Below, in pieces: positions 33,845 through 42,401 of a stretch of DNA of 64,000 nucleotides. Below the pieces are notes generated by a model. The model was not told the origin of the DNA. It saw only the letters and a program-made list of their open reading frames with translations, and did no database searches. Both the position numbers and the translations under genes were made by a program. The stretch's first letter is position 1. Each line of letters begins with the position of its first letter. Source of the stretch: G965237725 sp965237725 (GTDB lineage: Bacteria > Pseudomonadota > Gammaproteobacteria > Arenicellales > Poriferihabitantaceae); the NCBI GenBank assembly GCA_965237725.1, contig OZ250151.1, positions 1,798,001-1,862,000 on the forward strand, read 5' to 3'.

Positions 33845-34999
33845 TCAGTCTTTCACCATCGCCTCAGCATACCAGCAGGCGAAGTTGGCAACATTGGGTT
33901 CCAGAGTAGAAAATCGGCCCTGGGCCGCATAGGGGGACTCGATGCCGGTTTGCTGTTTCTCCAGGGCAGGAATATCTTCGGCTATGGCAAGGTCAAAACG
34001 GTTGTAGTAATCCTCTGCAATGGCATCGAAATTATCAAGCCTGGTAGAGCTTGCCGGAAAGCAGATAGTTTGGATGGCGCGGGTTCGATTGCCGCTAATG
34101 GGAAATACATGATACATCCATATACAATCAACACTCGCCGCAAAGGTCATATTGGGAAAAACCCAGGTGTATCGAGTGCCATTTCTCTCCACATTGTTCA
34201 GGGTTTTTATTACCGGCAGCATCGCCGAAGTTCCCTGCTGATCTTCCAGTAATGCGGGATTACCCGTGGTTCGGCCAAACTGGCTGATGTACTCGCCAAT
34301 GACTGGGTCCACGGGATCGGGCTCCGGATACAGTCTAGCGATAGACTTTGGGTGGACATAGGGCAGATGATAATATTCATTAAAAACTTCGATGAATAAC
34401 TTCCAGTTACATTCCACCTCGAAACTGCGTTGCCGACCTGTGACCAGATCGTCGAATGCCCATCCACTGTGCAAATCCGAAAAATCTCCCAGCCAGTCTT
34501 GCAAAGTGGGTGGATCGTCTTGCAAATTTAAAAACACAAACCCGTCCTGGATCCCCACGGTGAACTGTTTTAGCTTGAAATCTTTTTCTGAAAAATTGAC
34601 AGCAGTTTCCATTCTCGGCGCAGAAATAACCTGTCCGTTGGCGTCATAACTCCATCCATGAAATGGACAGACCATGGCCTTACAGTTACCCTTGCCGGAC
34701 ATAATCTCACTGGATCTGTGGAGGCAGGTATTGGACATCGCGCGTAATTCGCCCTGCTTGTCCCTGATGATCACCACCGGGATTTTACCGATATTCAGCG
34801 CCTGGTAGTCGCCTGGGTTTTGCCATTGATCGGCGCGGCCGATGCAAAACCAGCTTTTTGAAAACAAGTGGTCCATTTCCTCTGCCAGCCATCTCTCATC
34901 GTGGTAGCAGGCTGGAGGCAGGCTTAACGAAGAAGTTATGGGATGCCTGACCCCACCCAGGGCCGCTTTGATGGAATCAATTGAAAAATCTACTGACAT
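33845..34999 (-). CDS. Rieske non-heme iron oxygenase, alpha subunit (third of three)
   Basis: The 384-residue protein carries Rieske ligands C92, H94, C111 and H114 (TCLHRSS and CPFHGW) and mononuclear iron ligands H211 and H216 (NEYYHLPYVH). It is an alpha-only oxygenase of the same broad type as the other two. Its 5' side carries three tandem 12-bp purine-rich repeats (35011-35046) that resemble repeated ribosome sites on this strand. It lies 68 nt downstream of the Mrp operon's last gene and may be partly transcribed with it. Confidence 0.92.
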   Translation of the reverse strand: MSVDFSIDSIKAALGGVRHPITSSLSLPPACYHDERWLAEEMDHLFSKSWFCIGRADQWQNPGDYQALNIGKIPVVIIRDKQGELRAMSNTCLHRSSEIMSGKGNCKAMVCPFHGWSYDANGQVISAPRMETAVNFSEKDFKLKQFTVGIQDGFVFLNLQDDPPTLQDWLGDFSDLHSGWAFDDLVTGRQRSFEVECNWKLFIEVFNEYYHLPYVHPKSIARLYPEPDPVDPVIGEYISQFGRTTGNPALLEDQQGTSAMLPVIKTLNNVERNGTRYTWVFPNMTFAASVDCIWMYHVFPISGNRTRAIQTICFPASSTRLDNFDAIAEDYYNRFDLAIAEDIPALEKQQTGIESPYAAQGRFSTLEPNVANFACWYAEAMVKD

Positions 35000-35010
35000 T
35001 CGCTTCTCTT

Positions 35011-35046
35011 GCTCTCTTTTAGGCTCTCTTTTAGGCTCTCTTTTTG
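35011..35046. repeat. 12-bp tandem repeat, three copies, in the Rieske leader
   Basis: The unit GCTCTCTTTTAG occurs at 35011-35022 and 35023-35034 and, with one change, at 35035-35046; a degenerate partial copy follows. On the minus strand it reads CTAAAAGAGAGC, purine-rich and similar to a ribosome binding site, just upstream of the Rieske ATG at 34999. Copy number changes by slippage could alter expression. Confidence 0.75.
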
Positions 35047-35067
35047 GCTTTACTTCTTTTAGTAACG

Positions 35068-36768
35068 CTAAATGTTATGACTGATATAAAATAGTAACAA
35101 TACTATACCCAGAAATGTCGTGGCGATCATTACCATTCCCCGAATGGACCATGGCATCAACAAATCATAAGACTGTTTCCTGGCGAAAGGTGTCAACAAA
35201 CTGGCGACACCCGCTGTGCCGCGGAAAAATGAAATGCGAACCTTTTGGGCAGCACTAAAACAAATGTTATAAATCCCAGGCCAGACTTTACGATACAGCC
35301 ATTCGCCATCGATATTAGTGGATTTCAGCTCGGCGGGATAGATGTTTTTCAGTTGCAACCAGATAAAAGCCAGGGCTGAGAAGAACAACAACTGAACCTG
35401 CTCAACCACATGGGGCAGATCGAAAGGTACATAGTCCACAGCAAAGGGCAAGTGGCTATATAACAAATATGGATAACAGCCAATGAAAATACAAAGTACT
35501 GCGCTGATGCTCATGGCAATCAGCATGTGCCGTGGGGCTTCTTTAGGGCGCAAGCCGGAGTCGTGAGCGAAGAAAGCAAAATAGGGAATTTTTATGCCGG
35601 CGTGATGGAATACCCCGGCGGAAGCAAATAACATGGCAAACCAGACAATTTCATGATGCTCGAGTAACAGCGCTGCCATGACCATGGACTTGCTGACAAA
35701 TCCGCTGAACAACGGAAATGCGGAAATTGAGGCCGCGCCGACAATACACAAACCCGTGGTTCTGGGCATGGATCTAAACAAACCGCCGAGATTGGAGCCG
35801 CGCATTTCCCCTGTTCGATACAACACCGCACCCATGGACATCATCAACAGGCCTTTGAATATCACATCGTTGAACGCATGGGCTACCGCGCCGTTGACCG
35901 CTAGCTCAGTTCCGATGCCGATGCCGCAAACCATGAATCCTATCTGGTTAATCATGCTATAGCCCAGCACCCGTCTCAGGTCATTTTCGATTACCGCATA
36001 AAAGATCGGAAAGCAGGCCATGACCGCGCCGATATATACCAATGCGTCCAGTCCGGTGAAAGTTCGGGCCAAAGCGTATACCGCAATTTTTGTGGTGAAG
36101 GCGCTGAGAAACACCGTGCCACTCGCCGTGGCTTCGGGGTAAGCATCGGTGAGCCAGTTATGTAGCATGGGGAACGCTGCTTTGATTCCAAATGCGATAA
36201 GAAAGAACCAGGCGCCGGGGTGATCCAGATCCAACGGGCCAATGGCAATACTTCCGGTCTGATACAACATCACCAGGGTTCCGGTGAGCAACAACACCCC
36301 GGATAATATCTGGAATACCAGATAACGAATGGCCGCTTTAATCGCCCGGGGCGTGCCCCGTGCGGTGATGAAAAATACCGATGTTAACGCCAGGCATTCC
36401 CAAAACACGAACAGTGTGAGAAAGTCCCCCGCGAATACGACCCCAAGAGCGCTACCGGGATATAACAGTGACATCGCCTGCTGGGGCCGATCTTTGACGT
36501 GCCAGGCATAAATTACCGCGATGATGGCTGCAATGTGAAATAACACGCCAAAAATAAAGCTCAGTCGGTCTACGGTAAACAAAACCAGAGTCAGGTCGTG
36601 CACATCGATTTGCCAAGTCACCGATTGATCCAGAGTGAGCAGATTGACTAAGCCCAGGACGGGCACAATCAACAAGACCATTTTGCGCAGACGCTCGGGC
36701 ACCGCCATGGCGATGACCGCACCGATAAAGAAAATCAGAAATGGGGCATTAGTCATAATAATCCTCAT
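35068..36768 (-). CDS. MrpD/NuoM-like antiporter subunit (third large subunit)
   Basis: The 566-residue product has about 14 or more membrane helices of the proton-conducting NuoL/M/N-MrpA/D superfamily. Conserved charged residues are visible: Glu in FWECLALTS and Lys in AFGIKAAFPMLHNWL and in AFTTKIAVYAL. The last 100 residues form an additional hydrophobic/hydrophilic tail beyond the usual MrpD length. It is the last gene of the operon, overlapping the small upstream gene; an alternative start lies four codons in, at 36756. It probably forms part of a multi-subunit cation/proton antiporter. Confidence 0.85.
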   Translation of the reverse strand: MRIIMTNAPFLIFFIGAVIAMAVPERLRKMVLLIVPVLGLVNLLTLDQSVTWQIDVHDLTLVLFTVDRLSFIFGVLFHIAAIIAVIYAWHVKDRPQQAMSLLYPGSALGVVFAGDFLTLFVFWECLALTSVFFITARGTPRAIKAAIRYLVFQILSGVLLLTGTLVMLYQTGSIAIGPLDLDHPGAWFFLIAFGIKAAFPMLHNWLTDAYPEATASGTVFLSAFTTKIAVYALARTFTGLDALVYIGAVMACFPIFYAVIENDLRRVLGYSMINQIGFMVCGIGIGTELAVNGAVAHAFNDVIFKGLLMMSMGAVLYRTGEMRGSNLGGLFRSMPRTTGLCIVGAASISAFPLFSGFVSKSMVMAALLLEHHEIVWFAMLFASAGVFHHAGIKIPYFAFFAHDSGLRPKEAPRHMLIAMSISAVLCIFIGCYPYLLYSHLPFAVDYVPFDLPHVVEQVQLLFFSALAFIWLQLKNIYPAELKSTNIDGEWLYRKVWPGIYNICFSAAQKVRISFFRGTAGVASLLTPFARKQSYDLLMPWSIRGMVMIATTFLGIVLLLFYISHNI

Positions 36769-36982
36769 CTCGCATAATCACTCGGCGCATGGCTTTTGCC
36801 ACCAACACCAGGATAACGCAGGCGATAAATCCGTAAGCGCTATGGAATCCAAAAATGTTCCACCAGTGATCACCATGCTTGTGAATCACCATATCGAGCA
36901 AGGCAATGCCTGCGCACAATACGAAAAATATTTTCAGCCCGCGCTGCAGTTTGGGCGACAATGACTTCAATCCTTTAATCAT
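36749..36982 (-). CDS. Small two-helix membrane protein of the Mrp operon
   Basis: The 77-residue product has two predicted membrane helices (IFFVLCAGIALLDMVI and AYGFIACVILVLVAKAM) separated by a His/Trp-rich loop (HKHGDHWWNIFGFHSAYG). It overlaps both neighbours, by 4 nt upstream and 20 nt downstream, which supports translation as part of the operon. It is not one of the standard A-G subunits. A structural or assembly role in the antiporter is inferred. Confidence 0.75.
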   Translation of the reverse strand: MIKGLKSLSPKLQRGLKIFFVLCAGIALLDMVIHKHGDHWWNIFGFHSAYGFIACVILVLVAKAMRRVIMRDEDYYD

Positions 36983-38427
36983 GGGTTTATTTCATTCACA
37001 ATATTCACCAGATCACCGGCATAAAAGAAAAGAGCCAGGCTGATCATTGCGGTCAAAACCAGTGGAAATACCATGCCCGCCCGATTTTCCAGCAATGGTT
37101 TTTCCTCTTCACTCCCATCATCGGCCTGTAGGAAAAATGCCCGAAAAGGAATGGCACTAAGATAATAAATATTGAGCAAAGAGCTCAACATCAACACCAC
37201 CAGCAAGCCCAGCATCCCCGCATCCAGGGTTCCCAGCGCAATATACCATTTGCTCCACAACCCGCCCGCCGGAGGTAATCCGGCAATGGACAAAGAGGCG
37301 ATTAAAAATGCGGCGAAGGTCCAGGGCATTTGCCGGCCGAGGCCATTCATTTCAGAGACTTTGCCTTTGCCGGCAAATACCATGATTGCACCGGCGCAAA
37401 AGAAAAGAGTGATTTTCCCAAAAGCGTGCATGGTGATATGAATACCGCCGCCGATCAGCGCCATTTCATTAGCCAGCAGCGCGGCCAGCACAATATAAGA
37501 CAGCTGACTCACCGTGGAGTAAGCCAGTCGGGCCTTGATGTCGTCCTGTTTCATGGCAATGGCTGACGCCAGCAATATGGTCACAGCGGGAATCCATAAA
37601 ATGATGTCTCGATACTCTATGGATAATAGGGCGTCGAATCCAAATGTATATACGCTAATCTTTAGTATGGTGAATACGCCGGCTTTTACCACCGCCACGG
37701 CATGGAGCAATGCGCTCACCGGCGCAGGGGCAACCATGGCATTGGGTAACCAGCGGTGAAAAGGCATGACCGCCGCCTTGCCCACACCGAAAAGGAATAA
37801 CAGAAGTAAAACCGTTGTCAGGGCTGGCGACACTTCGGACAAGACTCCTCCGGAAACAAATGACAAACCGTCGCCATAATTGCCAACCAGAACAATGGCC
37901 AGTAAAAACAACATCAATGAGGTGGTTAACAACACCCCAAGATAAATCCGCCCAGCGGCAACGGCTTTTGGGGTTCGACTATGGGTCACCAGGGGCCAGG
38001 TGGAAAAAGTTAGAATCTCATAGAACAAAAACAAGGTGAACAGATTTTCCGCAAAGGCGATGCCCATAGCGCTGCCAATGGCCACACAAAACAGGGCATG
38101 AAATCGGGTCTGGTGCTGATCGTCTCCGGCAATTAAATAGGCGCTGGCATAGGCAGAAGTAATGGGCCATAACGTGCCCGCTGTAAGCGCAAAAATGAGT
38201 CCTAGAGGCTCAACATGAAATGCGATTTGTAGGCCAGGCAGGGTTTCAAATAGAACCTGGGTCGCGGTGTAATCCGAACGGTTGACAAAAATCGAAACCA
38301 GTAGCGCCAGATTGATTAATCCGGTAACCAGCAATGTGTCATTTCGAACACATTGATTTTTCCGCGTCACCAACACCAGCAGCGCGCCGACAAAAGGAAA
38401 AAGTATGGTTAGTCCAATAGAAAACAT
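36979..38427 (-). CDS. MrpA/MrpD-like antiporter subunit (second large subunit)
   Basis: The 482-residue membrane protein has the superfamily proton-channel motifs: Glu in LFYEILTFSTWPL, Lys in GVGKAAVMPFHRWLPNAM and HAVAVVKAG, the last typical of NuoL/MrpA-type subunits. It is shorter than full MrpA, whose C-terminal part is instead found in the MrpB gene here. It overlaps the small gene downstream by 4 nt and lies 11 nt after mrpD. Together with the other two large subunits it would give the complex three antiporter-like modules. Confidence 0.85.
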   Translation of the reverse strand: MFSIGLTILFPFVGALLVLVTRKNQCVRNDTLLVTGLINLALLVSIFVNRSDYTATQVLFETLPGLQIAFHVEPLGLIFALTAGTLWPITSAYASAYLIAGDDQHQTRFHALFCVAIGSAMGIAFAENLFTLFLFYEILTFSTWPLVTHSRTPKAVAAGRIYLGVLLTTSLMLFLLAIVLVGNYGDGLSFVSGGVLSEVSPALTTVLLLLFLFGVGKAAVMPFHRWLPNAMVAPAPVSALLHAVAVVKAGVFTILKISVYTFGFDALLSIEYRDIILWIPAVTILLASAIAMKQDDIKARLAYSTVSQLSYIVLAALLANEMALIGGGIHITMHAFGKITLFFCAGAIMVFAGKGKVSEMNGLGRQMPWTFAAFLIASLSIAGLPPAGGLWSKWYIALGTLDAGMLGLLVVLMLSSLLNIYYLSAIPFRAFFLQADDGSEEEKPLLENRAGMVFPLVLTAMISLALFFYAGDLVNIVNEINP

Positions 38428-38438
38428 GGTGTGTTAAT

Positions 38439-39947
38439 TTAATTCGGCCCGTACAGACTGGCGGCTGCCAGCTGTGCGAGCTCGATTGTCAAAGAAGCGT
38501 TAAGTCCGAACCACAACGCCAGGCCGGTCATTATGACTAGGGGGAACCATTCAACAAATTCCACTGGTGCGCTTGGGGCGTCAAGATCGATGTCTGCAGG
38601 TTTTGCCCACAGGGTTTCCACAATCCGCCAGACATAGGCTGCGCTGGCCAGGGAGCCGGCGAGTATGGGGATGGCCAGCCACCACCAGCCCTTATCAATC
38701 ACCGCCGTTACCAGAACCCATTTACTGACAAATCCCACCGTGCCAGGAATGCCGATTAAACCGAGCCCGCCGAACAACATGGTGTAACTGGCAAATCGGT
38801 GATGGTGGGCGACGCTGCCGAGATGTTTGATTCTCGCCGTCCCGGTGCGGGCAATAATAATTCCCACTGCCATAAATATTGCGGCTTTAATAATTGAATG
38901 GTTAAACACATGGAGTAATCCAGCGGCGACCCCTGCACTGGAACCCAGTCCAATTCCCATAACGATATAGGATATCTGGGCCACGCTGGACCATGCAAAC
39001 ATACGTTTCAAATTGGATTCTCGCAATGCAATCAGCGGCGCAAGCAACATCCCGGCTATGGCACAAATGATCAGAATGATATCCAGCGGCATTTCCGAAA
39101 AACTGAAATCTCCGCCAAACAGGCTGTGCAAGAATCGCAGCATCACATACAAACCCACCTTGGTTGCGGTACCCGACAATAGTACGGTAACCGAATTTGG
39201 GGCAAAGCTATAAGCGTTGGGCAGCCAGTCGTGTAGCGGAAAAATTGCGCTTTTAATCCCTATGCCGATAACAAAAAATGACAACGCCATGACGATGGTG
39301 CGGTCGGCACCACGCTCAGCTATGATTCTGGAAAGATCGGTGATATTCAGCGTTCCGGTTTGCATGTATAACAGGCCAATGGAAAGCAGAATAAATGTTG
39401 CCCCAACTGCACCGAGCACCAGATAGCGAAACGATGCCAGCAATGATTTTGGATCGCGTCCGCAGCTGATTAACAAATAGGTTGATAGTGAACTAATTTC
39501 CAGAAACACAAAAACATTGAATGCATCATTGGTAACCACCATGCCATTCAACCCGGCAATGCACAGCAACCACGCCGTATAAAAAACATGACGCACCGAG
39601 AGGTTAATGTTTGAGTCGGTGCGACCCAGACAGAAAATTGCCGCCAGCAGATGAACCAGATTTATGGTGACCAGAATAAATGCGGTTAATGAATCGACAC
39701 GGTATTCGATGCCCCAGGGCGCCGCCCAGCCACCCATTGTATAATTCAGAATATTGCCATCATATACACTGGCCAGCAGCATTATGCTAATCACCAGCAT
39801 CACCACGGCGGTAATGACCATTAATCCCTGGGAAACAATGCGATTGCGAAAAACCAGGGACAACGGCGCAATCAACAATGGAATGACTACCTGCAAAGCA
39901 GGCAAGTGTTCCCTGAACATTGAACCCATTAAGTCCATGGCATTCAC
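38439..39947 (-). CDS. mrpD: Na+/H+ antiporter subunit D
   Basis: The 502-residue, about 14-helix protein matches MrpD/MnhD: NVFVFLEISSLSTYLLIS with the conserved Glu, and GIGIKSAIFPLHDWLPNAYSFAPNS with the Lys of the half-channel. It acts in the inner membrane as one of the antiporter modules that exchange Na+ (or K+) for protons. The start overlaps the mrpC stop by 4 nt, typical of translational coupling in this operon. Confidence 0.9.
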   Translation of the reverse strand: MNAMDLMGSMFREHLPALQVVIPLLIAPLSLVFRNRIVSQGLMVITAVVMLVISIMLLASVYDGNILNYTMGGWAAPWGIEYRVDSLTAFILVTINLVHLLAAIFCLGRTDSNINLSVRHVFYTAWLLCIAGLNGMVVTNDAFNVFVFLEISSLSTYLLISCGRDPKSLLASFRYLVLGAVGATFILLSIGLLYMQTGTLNITDLSRIIAERGADRTIVMALSFFVIGIGIKSAIFPLHDWLPNAYSFAPNSVTVLLSGTATKVGLYVMLRFLHSLFGGDFSFSEMPLDIILIICAIAGMLLAPLIALRESNLKRMFAWSSVAQISYIVMGIGLGSSAGVAAGLLHVFNHSIIKAAIFMAVGIIIARTGTARIKHLGSVAHHHRFASYTMLFGGLGLIGIPGTVGFVSKWVLVTAVIDKGWWWLAIPILAGSLASAAYVWRIVETLWAKPADIDLDAPSAPVEFVEWFPLVIMTGLALWFGLNASLTIELAQLAAASLYGPN

Positions 39948-40318
39948 GGAATATCCTCGGGTTCTATATGAGGCTTGTCCGCAATTTCATCCTCATTTAC
40001 GGAATCGTAAGCCCGCCGAATTCGGGCGACCAATGCTAGCCCCACCGCTGTAGTGGCGACACCGACAACGATTGCGGTGAGGATTAATACGTGGGGTAAT
40101 GGATTGCTGTAGATCGAGACCGCGGCATCCAGGATGGGTGCGCTGCCCCCCCTGACCTTGCCCATAGTTATAAATAAAAGAAAAACCGCTGATTGAAAAA
40201 TGCCCAGGCCAATCAGTTTTTTAATCATATTTTGGCTATCGATTACGATAACAAGCCCCACCACCAGCAGGGCCACCGCTATCCAGTAGTTTAATAATCC
40301 TGGTAATTGTTCCAACAT
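39944..40318 (-). CDS. mrpC: Na+/H+ antiporter subunit C
   Basis: The 124-residue protein has three membrane helices and is a NuoK-like subunit (IDSQNMIKKLIGLGIFQSAVFLLFI, followed by HVLILTAIVVGVATTAVGLAL). MrpC sits between large subunits in the Mrp complex. The size is normal for the family, and the gene lies 11 nt after mrpB and overlaps mrpD. Confidence 0.9.
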   Translation of the reverse strand: MLEQLPGLLNYWIAVALLVVGLVIVIDSQNMIKKLIGLGIFQSAVFLLFITMGKVRGGSAPILDAAVSIYSNPLPHVLILTAIVVGVATTAVGLALVARIRRAYDSVNEDEIADKPHIEPEDIP

Positions 40319-40329
40319 ACTGGCCTATC

Positions 40330-41307
40330 TCATCCCTGATCGTTATTGAAACTGATATAAAACGAAACCATGGTGAACGCCACGGTTATTCCGACGCCTA
40401 GCTCAATCAGCAGAATGCCCAGATGCTGTCCCGCGGTTTGGGTTGATGCGAGTACCGAATAATTCAAAAATTCACCTCCCATAAACAATCCAGCCAGTCC
40501 AACGCAACCATAAAGCAATACCCCAATGGCCATTCCCATGGTCACCCATTTTTCGCTGATCACAGTTTTAAGACTTTCTGATCCAGCGAGCAGACCAAAT
40601 GTAATCAGGCCGGCACCAAAAATAACCCCGGCCTGGAATCCACCCCCGGGACCATAGTCGCCATGGAACTGGACATACAGTGCAAATAAAATTACCAGGG
40701 GAATGATGCGCAACAATACGAATCTCAAAATTGGATTATTGATCAGTTGATTTGGATTATTCTCGCCATTTCTGGAAACGCCGTCGCCTGGCCCGGCGAG
40801 TAATAATAAAACCGCTATTCCCGCAGTGAAAATCACCACAACTTCTCCAAGGGTGTCGTAACCGCGGTAGCTGGCTAATACCGAGGTCACCACATTGGGT
40901 ATGCCAACTTCATCAGCAGACTGGCCGAGAAAACGAGGCGCAAGGTGATGATGAATAGCCGCCTCGGGATCGCCATAGATTGGCATGTCCAGAGTGCCCA
41001 GTATCAGCAATCCGCCGACCAAAAGACCCATAACAATTGACATTGCAGACGGCCACCTGGGTTTTTGATTCGACTCGTCTTTTGCCTTGATCACCGCCAG
41101 AATCAGAATGGTTGAAATGCCTGCGCCCACCGCCGCTTCGGTAAATGCCACGTCTACCGCATCGAGGACCACAAACAAAGTACACATGATCAGACTGTAT
41201 ATGGCAGACAGTATGGTCACCGTAAGCGGGCTTTGACTGCGCATCATCAGCAAGGCTGTTGAGACCAGCATCCCGAGCATGGCGATATCAACAATACTAT
41301 TAATCAT
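40330..41307 (-). CDS. mrpB: Na+/H+ antiporter subunit B fused to an MrpA C-terminal-like region
   Basis: The 325-residue product combines an N-terminal DUF4040-like part (about 1-85, with VLDAVDVAFTEAAVGAGIST, normally the C-terminal end of MrpA), a middle segment like MbhE (GYDTLGEVVVIFTAGIAVLLLL), and a C-terminal MnhB domain (about 185-320, HGDYGPGGGFQAGVIFGAG). This fused layout is common where no full-length MrpA is present, and it matches the absence of a long mrpA gene here. Confidence 0.88.
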   Translation of the reverse strand: MINSIVDIAMLGMLVSTALLMMRSQSPLTVTILSAIYSLIMCTLFVVLDAVDVAFTEAAVGAGISTILILAVIKAKDESNQKPRWPSAMSIVMGLLVGGLLILGTLDMPIYGDPEAAIHHHLAPRFLGQSADEVGIPNVVTSVLASYRGYDTLGEVVVIFTAGIAVLLLLAGPGDGVSRNGENNPNQLINNPILRFVLLRIIPLVILFALYVQFHGDYGPGGGFQAGVIFGAGLITFGLLAGSESLKTVISEKWVTMGMAIGVLLYGCVGLAGLFMGGEFLNYSVLASTQTAGQHLGILLIELGVGITVAFTMVSFYISFNNDQG

Positions 41308-41322
41308 GAGACGTTTTTCATT

Positions 41323-41649
41323 TCAATCCATCCCGTCCGCAATGGATTGTTCCTGTTGGGGTTTGTGAGAGATCCCGGATTTCACGGCTGACTTTGACAA
41401 AGCGTGGGTTACTACTGGAGAAAGCAGAAAAATCAAAATTCCAATCATTAAAATTTTGGCAGTGGTGACCAGCGAGCCAGCCAATAAAATTAGTCCAAAC
41501 AAAGTCAGTCCAGCGCCCAGAGTATCGATAACCCCAGCGCTGTGCAGTCGACAGAAAAAATCCGGCAGCCGAAACAAACCCACAGCACCAATCAAAACCG
41601 TCGCTGCTCCTAAAACTAAAAATCCACCGCCAATAAATTCAATCATCTG
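41323..41649 (-). CDS. mrpG: Na+/H+ antiporter subunit G
   Basis: From the ATG at 41649 the product is 108 residues with three membrane helices and the MrpG signature GAVGLFRLPDFFCRLHSAGVIDTLGAG. This start overlaps the mrpF stop by 11 nt and begins at the usual family N-terminus (MIEFIGGGFLVLGA); a longer in-frame start at 41697 would add 16 residues of non-family sequence that fall inside mrpF. Confidence 0.88.
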   Translation of the reverse strand, partial: QMIEFIGGGFLVLGAATVLIGAVGLFRLPDFFCRLHSAGVIDTLGAGLTLFGLILLAGSLVTTAKILMIGILIFLLSPVVTHALSKSAVKSGISHKPQQEQSIADGMD

Positions 41650-41917
41650 TCGCTTCTCGTTGGCGAGAAAAATAATTAACCAGCGCAATGGTGCCAAGGT
41701 AATTGATCAACGCGTAAAGTAATGCGATATCAATAAATTCGGGGTGTCCTGTGGCAAACAGATAAACCGCAATGAGTAGAATTGTTTTTGTGCCAAATGT
41801 ATTGGCCGCCAGGATGCGATCAAACCAGGTTGGGCCAATGCCGGCGCGTAACAGAGAACAGAATAGGGCAACAAGTAGCAGTCCCAGCGCTAACAGATAT
41901 AATATTGTCATGGTCAC
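41639..41917 (-). CDS. mrpF: Na+/H+ antiporter subunit F
   Basis: The 92-residue protein has three membrane helices and the MrpF pattern (GPTWFDRILAANTFGTKTILLIAV, then PEFIDIALLYALINYLGTIAL). The gene begins 4 nt after mrpE and overlaps mrpG. It is a small structural subunit of the antiporter complex. Confidence 0.9.
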   Translation of the reverse strand: MTMTILYLLALGLLLVALFCSLLRAGIGPTWFDRILAANTFGTKTILLIAVYLFATGHPEFIDIALLYALINYLGTIALVNYFSRQREATDD

Positions 41918-41921
41918 TACA

Positions 41922-42401
41922 CTAGTCGCTGATGTGTAAATCCCGAATTTTGTTTTTCATGACATCATCCATTAGTCCCACTTTCGATTTTTCAAGTAAT
42001 CCATGAACTTCAATTTCATCATCGTACAACCGGACACTTACGGTCCCCGGCGTTCGGGTAATGGAATTGGCATAAATGACCCGTCCCATTTCATCAAGCC
42101 CAGTGGTATTGACTTTGAAAAACTGCGGCGCGATTTTCCCGGGGTTGAATATGGCAGCGATGACATCCAGATTTGTTTTTACTATTTCATACATCAGCCA
42201 GAATGTGTATTTAATCTGGTTTAGCGGATGAAATCTTATGGTTGTGGTTTGGGCCTGGCCAACGATCTTGCGATAAAACCCATAGCTAATCAGGCATGAC
42301 ACTACACCAAGGGTGAGCAATAACCCGCTATAGTGTCCCGATAACAGGGTCCAGATTATGCCAAGGCCAATTAACACGAGAAAATGGTGGGGAGTTACCA
42401 T
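41922..42401 (-). CDS. mrpE: Na+/H+ antiporter subunit E
   Basis: The 159-residue product has N-terminal membrane helices and a cytosolic domain with the MrpE signature (VIYANSITRTPGTVSVRL). It is the first Mrp gene in the operon, and its start overlaps the stop of the DUF1185 gene by one base, so the two are probably co-transcribed. Confidence 0.9.
   Translation of the reverse strand: MVTPHHFLVLIGLGIIWTLLSGHYSGLLLTLGVVSCLISYGFYRKIVGQAQTTTIRFHPLNQIKYTFWLMYEIVKTNLDVIAAIFNPGKIAPQFFKVNTTGLDEMGRVIYANSITRTPGTVSVRLYDDEIEVHGLLEKSKVGLMDDVMKNKIRDLHISD

Noticed and set aside
17711..34999. Saxitoxin-like cluster because of Rieske enzymes plus PKS
   Set aside because: No SxtA-like acyltransferase/aminotransferase PKS, amidinotransferase or carbamoyltransferase is present.
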